DNA of 64,000 nt from Flavobacteriaceae bacterium (GCA_016744415.1 JADGEL010000001.1:682001-746000); one strand, 5' to 3'; shown: positions 27,232 through 36,950, counted from the stretch's first letter. Notes: a model not told the origin generated them from the letters alone. Numbers and translations are program-made.

Positions 27232-27819
27232 ATGGTACTGAAACAAACTTTATTTATACTATCTATATTTTTCTCATTAGAATTATTTGCTTGTCAATGT
27301 GAAGAATTAAATAAAGAAAATATTGAAGACTTTAAACAAAGCATTGATTATATTTTTATTGGAACCGTTGTTGATAATATCAATCTAGAAGAAAATGAAA
27401 ATATTGATTTATATTGGGAAAAGAACAATCATTATTTTGAAGTTATAATAAAGGTTGAAAAAGTAATTAAAGGAAATTTAAAATCTGAATTTATTTATAT
27501 AAGCCAATTTGGTGTCGGAAATTGTGCAAGAAACTTTAGAAATAGTAAAAAATATATTATTTCAGGTTCAAAGGTTAACGGGTTTATTGATTCAACTCCC
27601 TCAGAAGAGGAAGATATGTTTTCAGAAACAGACTCTAACTTTATAAAACCATTGGAAATAGAATTTAACAATAATATATTCTATACGAAGAATTTAATGT
27701 TTGATTATATCAGGTGGAACGAACTCGCCCAAAGGGAAACAATAATTCTTACAAGTATTTGTATCTCTGGCTCACTTGAAAGTAATTTTTCAAAACTAGT
27801 TATGAATGAAGAAGAATAA
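27232..27819 (+). CDS. Exported CxC-start protein, possibly NTR/TIMP-like
   Basis: A 195-residue protein with a signal peptide ending at about residue 20 (FSLELFA), so that the mature chain would start with C21-Q-C23. This CxC N-terminus, followed by a segment like DYIFIGTVVDN and strand-rich sequence with another cysteine (GVGNCARNF), resembles netrin/TIMP-type domains in bacterial exported proteins; that fold assignment is tentative. It starts 9 bases after umuD, so it may be read from the umuD promoter, an odd pairing. It is convergent with nosY, 26 bases apart. Confidence 0.55.
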   Translation: MVLKQTLFILSIFFSLELFACQCEELNKENIEDFKQSIDYIFIGTVVDNINLEENENIDLYWEKNNHYFEVIIKVEKVIKGNLKSEFIYISQFGVGNCARNFRNSKKYIISGSKVNGFIDSTPSEEEDMFSETDSNFIKPLEIEFNNNIFYTKNLMFDYIRWNELAQRETIILTSICISGSLESNFSKLVMNEEE

Positions 27820-27845
27820 CTCTATTTAAACCAATTGAAGAACGC

Positions 27846-28640
27846 CTAAAAATCCTTCTTTCTCAATTTCCTATTAATTCTCCAAACAGGGAAAATTACC
27901 CATAAAACCATTACAAATAAAGAAACAAATAATCCAAAGTTGGTGCCGAAAAACTTTTTGAATACTGCGCCTGTATATCCTAGTAAAGCGGAGATATCTA
28001 ATTTTAGCAGAATTAAAATTCGCGATAAATCAATAGGGTTAAACATGGTTGCAAACAATGAATATTTATCTAAAGGATATTCGTTAAATACAATCAGTGA
28101 AATTAAAAATGCCCCATCATAAATCACTGCTAAAAACAGCCACATTAAAATAGCATATCCAAAGCCTTTAATTTTATTTACGTTAGACAAGGCAACATTA
28201 AATGCCAAGGCTACAAAGATGAAATTTAAGAAAGAACCCACAACTAAAAGGAGTCCAAAATCGAAAATAGCAGATGATTTAAATAGTCCGTACATTAAAA
28301 ATGGAATCCCTAAACCAAGAACTAAACTCAAGGTCAATGAAATAGAAATCCCTAAATACTGTCCTATAAATATGGTGCTTCTTTTTATGGGTTGCGCCAA
28401 AAGCAACTCGGTAAACTCCTTAGAATTGTAGAAGTACATGACGCCAAAAATGGTACCGATAAGCGGTGTTAAAACAATGATGATATTTAGCAAGGTTATA
28501 ATGGCTTTATTGATGTCGTTATTTAAAAATAACAACACAAAACCCAAGGCTAAGTAAAAAGCAAAATACACATAACTCCATCGGCTACGCATTAAATCAT
28601 AAAAACTATATTTTAATATTTTAAACATTTTCTTTGGCAA
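27846..28640 (-). CDS. nosY: Nitrous oxide reductase maturation ABC permease NosY
   Basis: A 264-residue membrane protein with about six hydrophobic segments (YVYFAFYLALGFVLLFL, IIVLTPLIGTIFGVMYFY, LLLVVGSFLNFIFVALAF and others), fitting the NosY/ABC-2 permease family. With NosF and NosD it forms the complex that supports sulfur/copper delivery for the CuZ site of NosZ. The position fixes the assignment: it overlaps nosF by 20 bases and ends the nos cluster. No terminator was found in the 26 bases before the convergent gene. Confidence 0.9.
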   Translation of the reverse strand: MPKKMFKILKYSFYDLMRSRWSYVYFAFYLALGFVLLFLNNDINKAIITLLNIIIVLTPLIGTIFGVMYFYNSKEFTELLLAQPIKRSTIFIGQYLGISISLTLSLVLGLGIPFLMYGLFKSSAIFDFGLLLVVGSFLNFIFVALAFNVALSNVNKIKGFGYAILMWLFLAVIYDGAFLISLIVFNEYPLDKYSLFATMFNPIDLSRILILLKLDISALLGYTGAVFKKFFGTNFGLFVSLFVMVLWVIFPVWRINRKLRKKDF

Positions 28641-29328
28641 TTAAATTAGCAATAGCATGTTCTAAATCTACTTGATTGGTTTGCTTTTTAAGATCTACAA
28701 TACTCCCTTTAAAATAAATCTCACCATCTAGTAAAAACACAATTTCACCTGCAACCTCTTCAACAAAACTCATAATATGTGAGGTAATCAAAATGGTTTT
28801 CCCTTTTGATTTTTCTTTTTGAATCAATTCCTTTAAGTGAATTAAAGCAATAGGGTCAAGACCTGTAGTAGGTTCGTCTAAAATAATTAATTCACTATCA
28901 AACATAAAAGTTAATACGAGATTTACTTTTTGTTTGGTACCTCCAGAAAGGTTTCCTAGTTTTTTATCTAAAAAAGGTTCTAGCGAAAACAACTTAATTA
29001 AGTCAGTATCATTCGCTTTTTTAGGGCGTAAGTTTTTAACCATAGAAATCAATTCCTTAACCGAAAGGTTGACTGGAAAATTTGCTATTTGAGGCAAATA
29101 ATTAATTTGATTTCGATACTCCCACTTTTTTAAAACGGATTGTTCATTAATTTTAATATCACCAGCATTTGGAATTACCATTCCTAAAATACTTTTAATT
29201 AAGGTGGTTTTCCCTGATCCATTAGGACCTAAAATGGCAAAGATTCCGCCAGAATTTATTTCTAAATCCAAGCCGTCTAAAACTACGAGCTTACCGAATT
29301 TTTTATGTAAATTATTAATTTTTATCAT
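28621..29328 (-). CDS. nosF: Nitrous oxide reductase maturation ATPase NosF
   Basis: A 235-residue ABC ATPase. Walker A GPNGSGKT spans 34-41, the signature LSGGTKQK starts at 127, and Walker B LIILDEPTTGLDP includes catalytic E152; a switch histidine follows in ITSHIMSFVEE. It powers the NosDFY complex at the inner membrane. Overlaps of 14 bases with nosD and 20 bases with nosY show translational coupling. Confidence 0.94.
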   Translation of the reverse strand: MIKINNLHKKFGKLVVLDGLDLEINSGGIFAILGPNGSGKTTLIKSILGMVIPNAGDIKINEQSVLKKWEYRNQINYLPQIANFPVNLSVKELISMVKNLRPKKANDTDLIKLFSLEPFLDKKLGNLSGGTKQKVNLVLTFMFDSELIILDEPTTGLDPIALIHLKELIQKEKSKGKTILITSHIMSFVEEVAGEIVFLLDGEIYFKGSIVDLKKQTNQVDLEHAIANLIAKENV

Positions 29329-30562
29329 TAATTCTTTGCATTAAAGGGTTGTTATCTAATAAATTATCTGGCGTAAAAACAGGAGATACTTTTTCAGAAA
29401 AATTGATAATGTCAACAAATAAGCTTCTGAGTAACACAATTGTTTCGGGCGTTTTATGTACGATATACGAAAACAGTTTTACAGGACGATAAGGCACATC
29501 ACCTATACCATTTTTATCCAAATCATAACCTGTATAATCACTCCAATAATTGTTATTAAATGTATTTGTATTTATTTTACTATTATATGATAAGTCAATG
29601 GCATTATGTAAAAAATTGTTTTGAGCAAAGTCATTTTCATAACAGGCACCTACAATTTTGATTGCCCATCCGTTGCGTAAAAAAGTATTTCTTTTATAAT
29701 TGATTCGGGTAGAACCGTCGACACTAATTCCAATTGTGTTTTCTGAGAACAGATTATCTTCAATGTCCGCATCGTAGATTTCTTTTAATAACAATCCGTA
29801 AGATGCTGAACCCCAATTATCAATAAATTGATTGTTTTTCATTTTTACAAATTTCGAAAACATCACTGCAACTCCTGCTCCGTTATTTGTAAAAATATTG
29901 TCGTGGTATTCGTTGTTGTTAGAAAACATAAAATGCAAGCCATAGCGTAAATTATTGTGGCTTATATTGTCAAAAATTTCACTGTGCTTTACGAATTCGA
30001 AATAGATACCATCACGCAAACCAAAAACTGTATTATTGCTCACTTTCATTTTAGAGCTATGCCACATATGAACTCCGTTTCCAGATCCTGCTTGGTTAAT
30101 TCCACTACCACTAACCGTATTATTTTTTATAATTCCATTGTGAGATTTTTCAATAAGAATCCCAAAAAAAACTTCTTCTAGAATATTATTTTCTATTGTA
30201 AAATGATTGGATTTTGAAACTAATATTCCCGCAAAATCTTTGGTATAACTTTGTCCTACATTGATGATTTTTAATCCTGAAATTGAAAAATTATCAGCTC
30301 TAACACTCAAGATAGTTTCTTTGTTTTCACCATCAATAACAGGAAAATCAATACCAGTTATTTTAACAGATTTGTTTATCAAAATTACACCATGTTCTTT
30401 GTAAACTCCAGCTTTAATTATTATTTCGTCGCCATCTTCAGCTAAGGAAATTGCTTTTTTAATGGTTGTTATTTCACAACTAGAGCAAACTTCAATTTGT
30501 TTTGCAAACAAAGAAGCTGTTGAAAAGAGTAAGATTATTAAAAGGAAATTTTTAATACGCAT
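29315..30562 (-). CDS. nosD: Nitrous oxide reductase maturation protein NosD
   Basis: A 415-residue periplasmic protein. The signal peptide ends near residue 20 (FSTASLFA). The mature part is a right-handed beta-helix with many repeated NN/DN-turn coils (IENNILEE, IIKNNTVSGSG, VSNNTVFGLRDGIYF, IEDNLFSENTIGISVDG), as in NosD and carbohydrate-binding family relatives. In the nos system it binds NosY and contacts NosZ or NosL during Cu-site maturation. It follows nosL with a 1-base gap and overlaps nosF by 14 bases. Confidence 0.94.
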   Translation of the reverse strand: MRIKNFLLIILLFSTASLFAKQIEVCSSCEITTIKKAISLAEDGDEIIIKAGVYKEHGVILINKSVKITGIDFPVIDGENKETILSVRADNFSISGLKIINVGQSYTKDFAGILVSKSNHFTIENNILEEVFFGILIEKSHNGIIKNNTVSGSGINQAGSGNGVHMWHSSKMKVSNNTVFGLRDGIYFEFVKHSEIFDNISHNNLRYGLHFMFSNNNEYHDNIFTNNGAGVAVMFSKFVKMKNNQFIDNWGSASYGLLLKEIYDADIEDNLFSENTIGISVDGSTRINYKRNTFLRNGWAIKIVGACYENDFAQNNFLHNAIDLSYNSKINTNTFNNNYWSDYTGYDLDKNGIGDVPYRPVKLFSYIVHKTPETIVLLRSLFVDIINFSEKVSPVFTPDNLLDNNPLMQRINDKN

Positions 30563-30563
30563 C

Positions 30564-31007
30564 TTATTTTACAGAAAATTTATCTTTGATACTTTGCCAA
30601 GTATAGGTTTTATCTTTCTCAGATTTTATAAATTCTTTGGCTTGTTCATTTTGTGCAAAACCAGTAAGAAAAGCTCCCATAGGGCTTTTAATGCTTTCGC
30701 TTATTAAATAAGTAGCAGTCGTAGCATCAGTCATTACTCCTGGATTCATAAAATCAGAAATTAAGGCGATTTGGACATTTTCTGAACCTGTTTCAGAAAG
30801 TTCATTTAACAAACATTCAATAGCATCATATTTAAATTGTTTCCCTTTTTGAGTTACATATTGTGCTGCATGTTGCTGATCTACAATGGTCATTTTACAA
30901 AAATGACAAGCATCAGCTCCGTAGTTTATTTTTTCAGCTTCTATGGTACATGCTGTAAATAATAATGACATCGCAGCAAAAAAAATAGCGAGTGTACTTT
31001 TTTTCAT
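30564..31007 (-). CDS. nosL: Copper chaperone lipoprotein NosL
   Basis: A 147-residue protein starting at the ATG whose complement is at 31005-31007; an in-frame start 14 codons upstream lies in promoter sequence and gives no signal peptide. The lipobox LLFTAC puts the lipid at C20. The copper-binding motif C34-H-F-C37-K-M39 follows, with the family segment GKQFKYDAIECLL. NosL hands Cu(I) to apo-NosZ. A -7 element lies 20 bases before the start, and a hairpin separates it from the upstream gene, so it may begin a second transcript with nosDFY. Confidence 0.93.
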   Translation of the reverse strand: MKKSTLAIFFAAMSLLFTACTIEAEKINYGADACHFCKMTIVDQQHAAQYVTQKGKQFKYDAIECLLNELSETGSENVQIALISDFMNPGVMTDATTATYLISESIKSPMGAFLTGFAQNEQAKEFIKSEKDKTYTWQSIKDKFSVK

Positions 31008-31026
31008 GTTTTTAAAATTTGGAATA

Positions 31027-31034
31027 CAAAGGTA
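31027..31034 (-). promoter_or_regulatory. -7 element upstream of nosL
   Basis: The minus strand reads TACCTTTG (TAnnTTTG), 19 bases before the nosL start codon. The usual -33 position is occupied by a hairpin-forming sequence. Confidence 0.45.
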
Positions 31035-31041
31035 GTATAAA

Positions 31042-31072
31042 TTGAGCATAATGATTTTATCATTATGCTCAA
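31042..31072 (-). terminator. Hairpin between the nosZ group and nosL
   Basis: TTGAGCATAATGAT, a 3-base loop and the exact reverse complement give a perfect 14-pair stem. Downstream on the minus strand is a weak U-rich stretch (TTTATA). It probably terminates or attenuates the fasciclin-cytochrome-nosZ transcript, lowering nosLDFY expression relative to nosZ. A longer mRNA with a stabilised 3-prime end is an alternative. Confidence 0.55.
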
Positions 31073-31088
31073 TTATCTCTTTGGGATT

Positions 31089-31676
31089 CTATTTTTTAAC
31101 TTCTTTTTTTCCTACAAAGAAGGCAACAACTGTTAACATCATTCCTGCAAACATAAAGTATGCTCCGGTTCTAGGGTAAGAATGTGCTGTAAAGTTTAAT
31201 ATATCTTTAGTTCCGAAAAGTGGCGGTTGGAATCCCATTACCGAACCATCAGGGTTTTTAAATTGCATGATTGCTTTAGGGTCTAAATTATGCCCGTAAT
31301 CATATTCCCATAAATAGAAATCATACATACCAGCAATCCCCATAAGGCTCATCACAACAAACCAAACTATAAATAGTTTATACCTACCAGTAAATCCAAT
31401 CAATACACCTAACGCTACCATAATTCCGATTGCAATAGGAAATATTTTAAACTCAGGAATTGTTTCTGGGATATATTGCATACCAACATAATGATTCATT
31501 AAATTGATATTTTTGATATCAAATTCATGTGTGTCGGTAAATTTGTCAATATGAATATCCATTCCTAACGGAGTAGGGTATTGGGGAGCTTCTAGGGTGA
31601 TGTTCCATAAAGGAAATACAAATAACCCTAATAATAATAGTGATCCCACTATCATAAGTATTTTAGACTTTCTCAT
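31089..31676 (-). CDS. Membrane protein of the nos cluster, function unknown
   Basis: A 195-residue protein with four predicted membrane segments: about 5-24 (ILMIVGSLLLLGLFVFPL), 78-96 (FPIAIGIMVALGVLIGF), 102-119 (FIVWFVVMSLMGIAGMY) and 170-189 (GAYFMFAGMMLTVVAFFVG). Between the first two is a periplasmic loop with PTPLGMDIHI and two HY/EF patches, and before the last is LWEYDYGHNLDPKA. It lies between nosZ and nosL, as unassigned membrane genes often do in clade II nos clusters. The role could be electron transfer or maturation; H, D and M residues in the loops would suit metal handling. No gene name is assigned with confidence. Confidence 0.75.
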   Translation of the reverse strand: MRKSKILMIVGSLLLLGLFVFPLWNITLEAPQYPTPLGMDIHIDKFTDTHEFDIKNINLMNHYVGMQYIPETIPEFKIFPIAIGIMVALGVLIGFTGRYKLFIVWFVVMSLMGIAGMYDFYLWEYDYGHNLDPKAIMQFKNPDGSVMGFQPPLFGTKDILNFTAHSYPRTGAYFMFAGMMLTVVAFFVGKKEVKK

Positions 31677-31765
31677 CTTTTAATTGTTTTAATAAATAAG
31701 AAAAACAGACAGATTAGTAAAAACCCATCTGTTTTTCAAAAAAAACCTAACACTAAGTCTTTATA

Positions 31766-33736
31766 TTATTCTGAGTCTACAGCATCATCATCTAAAGTGT
31801 AACTAATAGGAACTTTAGATCCTTTTGGAGAAACTCTTACATAACCTTGCATTTCTTGGTGTAATGCAGAACAGAAATCTGTACAATAGAATGGCCATAC
31901 ACCTACTTGTTTAGGTTCCCATATAAATGTTTCTGTTTGTCCTGGCATTATTAATAACTCTGAAGTATTAGCACCAATCATAGATACACCATGTGGTACA
32001 TCATAATCTTGTTCTAAGTTTGTTACGTGAAAATACACTTTGTCTCCAACTTGAACCCCTTCAATATTATCAGGCGCAAAATGAGAACGAATCATAGTCA
32101 TATAAACATGAACCTCTTTACCATCTCTAACTACTTTTGCTTCAGCTTCAGATCGGATTGCATACTCATGTTTATTTTCATCTAACTTGTAGAATTTTTT
32201 AGAGTTTGGTTTCAATAAATCAGCAGGAATACCAGCAGCATAATGTGGTTCTCCAATAGTTGGGAAATCCAATAATAATTCCATTTTTTCACCAGTAATG
32301 TCATATAACTGAGCTGATTGAGTTACTTCAGGACCTGTTGGTAAATAACGGTCTTTAGTAATTTTATTCATTGCAAGTACATACTTACCAAATGGCTTAC
32401 GAGAGTTTCCTCCAGGAATCATTAAGTGACCTACAGAGTAGTAAGTTGGTTTACGATCAATCACTTCCCAAGTTCCTAATTTCCATTTTACAACTTCTGA
32501 TGAGATAAAGAAAGTAGTATATGCATTTCCTTTTCCATCAAATTCTGTATGTAATGGGCCTAATCCTGGTTGCTTTACAGAACCAGCTAAAGTAGCTTCG
32601 TAACTCAAAATAGGGATTCCATAAGCATCACCATCAAAGTTTTTATCTTCAATAGCTTTGATCATTTTACTAAAAGAGTGAATTGTTAATTCTGCGGCTA
32701 ATTTACCATTACCAACAATGTACTCACCTGTTGGATCAACATCACAACCGTGAGGAGATTTTGGTGTTGGCATAAAGTAAATTGCTCCAGGAACATCTAA
32801 TGGATTTACTACTGTAACTTCTTTTTTCATTGTAGAAGTTGCAGTGTGTGAATGCTCATCATAAACGTTGTGCGCATAATTTGCTGGTGCTTTTGTACCA
32901 CCACCATTGTTTACATATTCTTCAATTTTTTTCCAGTTAATTGCTGCAATAAAATCTTTATCATTTTGTGATGCATTAACCTCTAATAGTGAGTGAGCCT
33001 CTTCAGTATTATATGTTGTAAAGAAGAACCATCCGTGAGAATCACCTCTACCAGGATGTGATAAATCATAATCAAACCCAGGCATCATAATTTGGAATTT
33101 AATGTCCATTGCTCCATCTTCAGGGGCAACAGAAATAAATGTCAAGGCCCCTTTAAAGTTTCCTTTGTATTCTGAAATTGGCATATCTCTTTGAGGATAA
33201 GGCACAGAAAAACGTGTACCTGCAACAACATATTCAGTGTTTTCAGTTACGAATGATGAACTGTGGTTACCTGCTGAGTTTGGCACTTCAATAATCTCAG
33301 TAGTTTCAAAAGTTGTTAAATCAATTTTTGCGATACGAGGTGTGTTGTTACCATTGATAAACACATAACGACCATCTAATTCTCCATTTGTTTGAGAAAT
33401 ATCTGGGTGATGCGAATCATCCCAAGGAATAAATCCGTGTGATGTATTTAACATTGGTTTAGTTTCTTCGTTAAATCCGTATGCTTTTTCAGCATCAACA
33501 GAAAAAACAGGTATTACCTTAAATAAACGCCCTGATGGTAAACCGTAAACAGCTAGCTGTCCACTAAATCCACCTGAAACAAAGGCATAGAATTCATCGT
33601 GTTCACCCGGAGCAACATATACCTTTTCAGCAGCACTGTTACCCAAAGCCCCTTTTTTAGAGGAATTATCAACACAACCTACCGTTATAACTGAAAGGGC
33701 AAATAATGCTAATATTGATTTAAATAGTGTTTTCAT
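31766..33736 (-). CDS. nosZ: Nitrous oxide reductase NosZ, clade II (Sec-type)
   Basis: A 656-residue reductase that converts N2O to N2 as a respiratory end step. The signal is of Sec/lipoprotein type, with lipobox VITVGC (C21) and no twin-arginine motif, which marks the clade II (atypical) group. CuZ histidines begin with H109-H110 (WDDSHHPDI). The CuA site at the C-terminus is complete: C618, C622, H626 and M629 in FYCTDFCSALHQEM. The cupredoxin segment VPHGVSMIGAN supplies a further histidine. The cytochrome c gene lies 24 bases upstream and the 195-residue membrane protein follows. Confidence 0.97.
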   Translation of the reverse strand: MKTLFKSILALFALSVITVGCVDNSSKKGALGNSAAEKVYVAPGEHDEFYAFVSGGFSGQLAVYGLPSGRLFKVIPVFSVDAEKAYGFNEETKPMLNTSHGFIPWDDSHHPDISQTNGELDGRYVFINGNNTPRIAKIDLTTFETTEIIEVPNSAGNHSSSFVTENTEYVVAGTRFSVPYPQRDMPISEYKGNFKGALTFISVAPEDGAMDIKFQIMMPGFDYDLSHPGRGDSHGWFFFTTYNTEEAHSLLEVNASQNDKDFIAAINWKKIEEYVNNGGGTKAPANYAHNVYDEHSHTATSTMKKEVTVVNPLDVPGAIYFMPTPKSPHGCDVDPTGEYIVGNGKLAAELTIHSFSKMIKAIEDKNFDGDAYGIPILSYEATLAGSVKQPGLGPLHTEFDGKGNAYTTFFISSEVVKWKLGTWEVIDRKPTYYSVGHLMIPGGNSRKPFGKYVLAMNKITKDRYLPTGPEVTQSAQLYDITGEKMELLLDFPTIGEPHYAAGIPADLLKPNSKKFYKLDENKHEYAIRSEAEAKVVRDGKEVHVYMTMIRSHFAPDNIEGVQVGDKVYFHVTNLEQDYDVPHGVSMIGANTSELLIMPGQTETFIWEPKQVGVWPFYCTDFCSALHQEMQGYVRVSPKGSKVPISYTLDDDAVDSE

Positions 33737-33760
33737 AATAAGTTCTCTTTTAAAATTTGA

Positions 33761-34243
33761 TTAATTTTTTGTTCTAAAATATTCTAAGATTGCTCTAGCA
33801 TCCTCTTCTGATACATTTTGATTTGCCATTGGAGCACTGTATTCAGCTAATAGTTGTCTAGCTGCTTCGTTATTTGCAACCATTCCTTCTGGATCCATAA
33901 TCATGTTCATAATCCATTCTGGAGATCTACGTTGTGTAACCCCTTTTAATGCTGGGCCTACAAATCGTTTGCTAATTTTATGACAAGCAGTACAACCATT
34001 TGATTTATATGCTGCCTTTCCTTTTCCGGCTAATGCAGTATCAAGCTCTCCAAGTTCAAGACTTGTAACTGGCCCAACACCTTTATCATCTATAAAATCA
34101 ACTGTAGAAGCTTCTGTTTTAGTTTCAGCTTTCACCTCTTTTTTTACGGGTGCTTTTTCTTTTACTTCTGTTTTTGGTTTTTCACCACTACAGCTAGTCA
34201 TTAATGCAGCAATTGCTACAATAGATAAAAATTTAATTCTCAT
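33761..34243 (-). CDS. Monohaem cytochrome c lipoprotein of the nos cluster
   Basis: A 160-residue protein. The lipobox LMTSC puts the lipid at C18, a lysine/glutamate/threonine-rich linker covers about 20-48, and a class I cytochrome c domain follows with haem motif C84-T-A-C87-H88. The likely axial methionine is in SAPMANQNV, before the C-terminal helix DARAILEYF. Membrane tethering through a flexible linker and position just upstream of nosZ point to it as the electron donor to the CuA site. It is 26 bases from the fasciclin gene and 24 from nosZ. Confidence 0.93.
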   Translation of the reverse strand: MRIKFLSIVAIAALMTSCSGEKPKTEVKEKAPVKKEVKAETKTEASTVDFIDDKGVGPVTSLELGELDTALAGKGKAAYKSNGCTACHKISKRFVGPALKGVTQRRSPEWIMNMIMDPEGMVANNEAARQLLAEYSAPMANQNVSEEDARAILEYFRTKN

Positions 34244-34269
34244 TTTTGTTTAGGTTTTTTTGTTACTAT

Positions 34270-34836
34270 TTATTCTGCTGGAACTAACACGTCGTCTACA
34301 ACGTGGATCCAACCATTACTTACTTTTACTGATTTTAAAATTTTTGTTCCGCCAACATATATTTCACCATCTTTATTTTCAACAACTAAATATTTACCAG
34401 AAGCCATATATAATTTACGCCCTTTTTTAGCTTCTTTTTTCAATTGTTTGATAGGGTAATTTGCTGGAGCAACATGATTTACTAATATAAAAGATAACTG
34501 TGCTTTGTTTTCAGGCTTTATTAAAGTTTCTACTGTTCCTTCTGGTAATTTTGCAAAAGCACTATTTAAAGGAGCAAAAATTGTTAATGGACCTGCATTT
34601 ACAACAGAATCTTCAACACCTGCTTTTTGAATAGCTACAACAAGTGTAGAAAAATCATCTATAGACATAGCGACTTGTAAGGCATTTGGCTCTTCACCTT
34701 CAACGGCAGCAACAGTAGCCTGTCCTTGTTTTTTTACCTGTTCTTGTTTTTGATCTGTTTTGACTTCTGTCTGTTTTTCTTTTGTGCAAGAAACAAAAGC
34801 TAGCACCATAAGTGCAATAATAAATTTAGTTTTCAT
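34270..34836 (-). CDS. Fasciclin (FAS1) domain lipoprotein, first gene of the nos operon
   Basis: A 188-residue lipoprotein: LAFVSC gives C17. A charged linker rich in K, Q and E (about 18-45) precedes a single FAS1 domain at about 52-188, with TIFAPLNSAFAKLP, LSFILVNHVAPANYP and WIHVVDDVLVPAE. FAS1 domains are adhesion or scaffold modules. Its lead position in a nos operon suggests a part in docking NosZ or cytochrome c at the membrane, which is inference. An FNR-type palindrome and a -7 element lie upstream. Confidence 0.9.
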   Translation of the reverse strand: MKTKFIIALMVLAFVSCTKEKQTEVKTDQKQEQVKKQGQATVAAVEGEEPNALQVAMSIDDFSTLVVAIQKAGVEDSVVNAGPLTIFAPLNSAFAKLPEGTVETLIKPENKAQLSFILVNHVAPANYPIKQLKKEAKKGRKLYMASGKYLVVENKDGEIYVGGTKILKSVKVSNGWIHVVDDVLVPAE

Positions 34837-34882
34837 GTTAGTTGTTTTTAGTTAGATTTAAATAAGTTTTTATAATGCTGTA

Positions 34883-34890
34883 CAAAAATA
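34883..34890 (-). promoter_or_regulatory. -7 element of the nos operon
   Basis: The minus strand reads TATTTTTG (TAnnTTTG), 46 bases before the fasciclin start. No TTTG is present at the -33 position; the FNR-type site upstream would make up for it. Confidence 0.5.
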
Positions 34891-34912
34891 TGTAGCTTTG
34901 GTTACATAAAAC

Positions 34913-34926
34913 ATGATATATATCAT
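34913..34926. promoter_or_regulatory. FNR/CRP-type operator of the nos operon
   Basis: ATGATATATATCAT is a perfect 14-base palindrome containing TGAT-N4-ATCA, the core of FNR/DNR-type sites. Its centre (34919.5) is about 41 bases upstream of the start point expected from the -7 element, the class II activator position. Confidence 0.6.
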
Positions 34927-34993
34927 TTTAAGACCAAACAGTCTTTTTTATTTAAATTATTAAAAATAAAAAGTTGATAAATTTTTTTAACCA

Positions 34994-35023
34994 AAAAACT
35001 CCAAGTAATTACTTGGAGTTTTT
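34994..35023 (-). terminator. Terminator after atpC
   Basis: A perfect 30-base palindrome, AAAAACTCCAAGTAA followed by its reverse complement, starts 25 bases after the atpC stop. Read on the minus strand it ends in a T-rich tract. It insulates atpDC from the nos promoter. Confidence 0.75.
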
Positions 35024-35048
35024 GATATATTATAAAAATAATGAGCAA

Positions 35049-35327
35049 TTAATCAGCTAAGACAATTACTTTATTATCTTTCATTTCTATTGTACCACTA
35101 TTGATAGCTAAAATAAATTCGTCATTGTTTTGAATGAACTTATTTTTAAATTCTTCATCAATATTAATAGCGTCACCTTTAAACTTCACATTTCCATTTA
35201 CCAAAATAGAAACAATGGCAGCATGGTTATTCAACATTTGAAATTCACCCTCAATACCTGGTACCGAAACAGAATTAACTTCTGAGTTTAATAGTGTTGC
35301 TTCTGGTGTTACAATTTCTAATTTCAT
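35049..35327 (-). CDS. atpC: ATP synthase F1 epsilon subunit, short form
   Basis: A 92-residue epsilon subunit starting at MKLEIVTPEATLL; an in-frame start 14 codons upstream is rejected because it adds non-family residues. The beta-sandwich is complete (VPGIEGEFQMLNNHAAIVS), but the chain stops at KVIVLAD, where longer epsilon subunits continue with the two C-terminal helices that can inhibit ATP hydrolysis. That helical domain is absent. Short forms are seen in this phylum. It follows atpD by 53 bases. Confidence 0.93.
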   Translation of the reverse strand: MKLEIVTPEATLLNSEVNSVSVPGIEGEFQMLNNHAAIVSILVNGNVKFKGDAINIDEEFKNKFIQNNDEFILAINSGTIEMKDNKVIVLAD

Positions 35328-35380
35328 ATTAGTTGTTTGTTGTTTGTTACTGATTATAAAGATCAGCAACGATTAACCAA

Positions 35381-36907
<1,527 letters not shown>

Positions 36908-36942
36908 TTAACTTGTGGAGAATGCTCTCCAATTTCAAGGTG

Positions 36943-36950
36943 CAAAGATA
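36943..36950 (-). promoter_or_regulatory. -7 element of atpD
   Basis: The minus strand reads TATCTTTG (TAnnTTTG), 53 bases before the atpD start. No clear -33 TTTG was seen. Confidence 0.45.

Noticed and set aside
31052..31062. TGATTTTATCA inside the nosZ-nosL hairpin as a second FNR site
   Set aside because: The half-sites are separated by 3 bases, not 4, and the centre does not fit a class II position relative to the nosL -7 box. The long stem explains it better. The same 11-mer at 47654-47664 has different spacing to its promoter.
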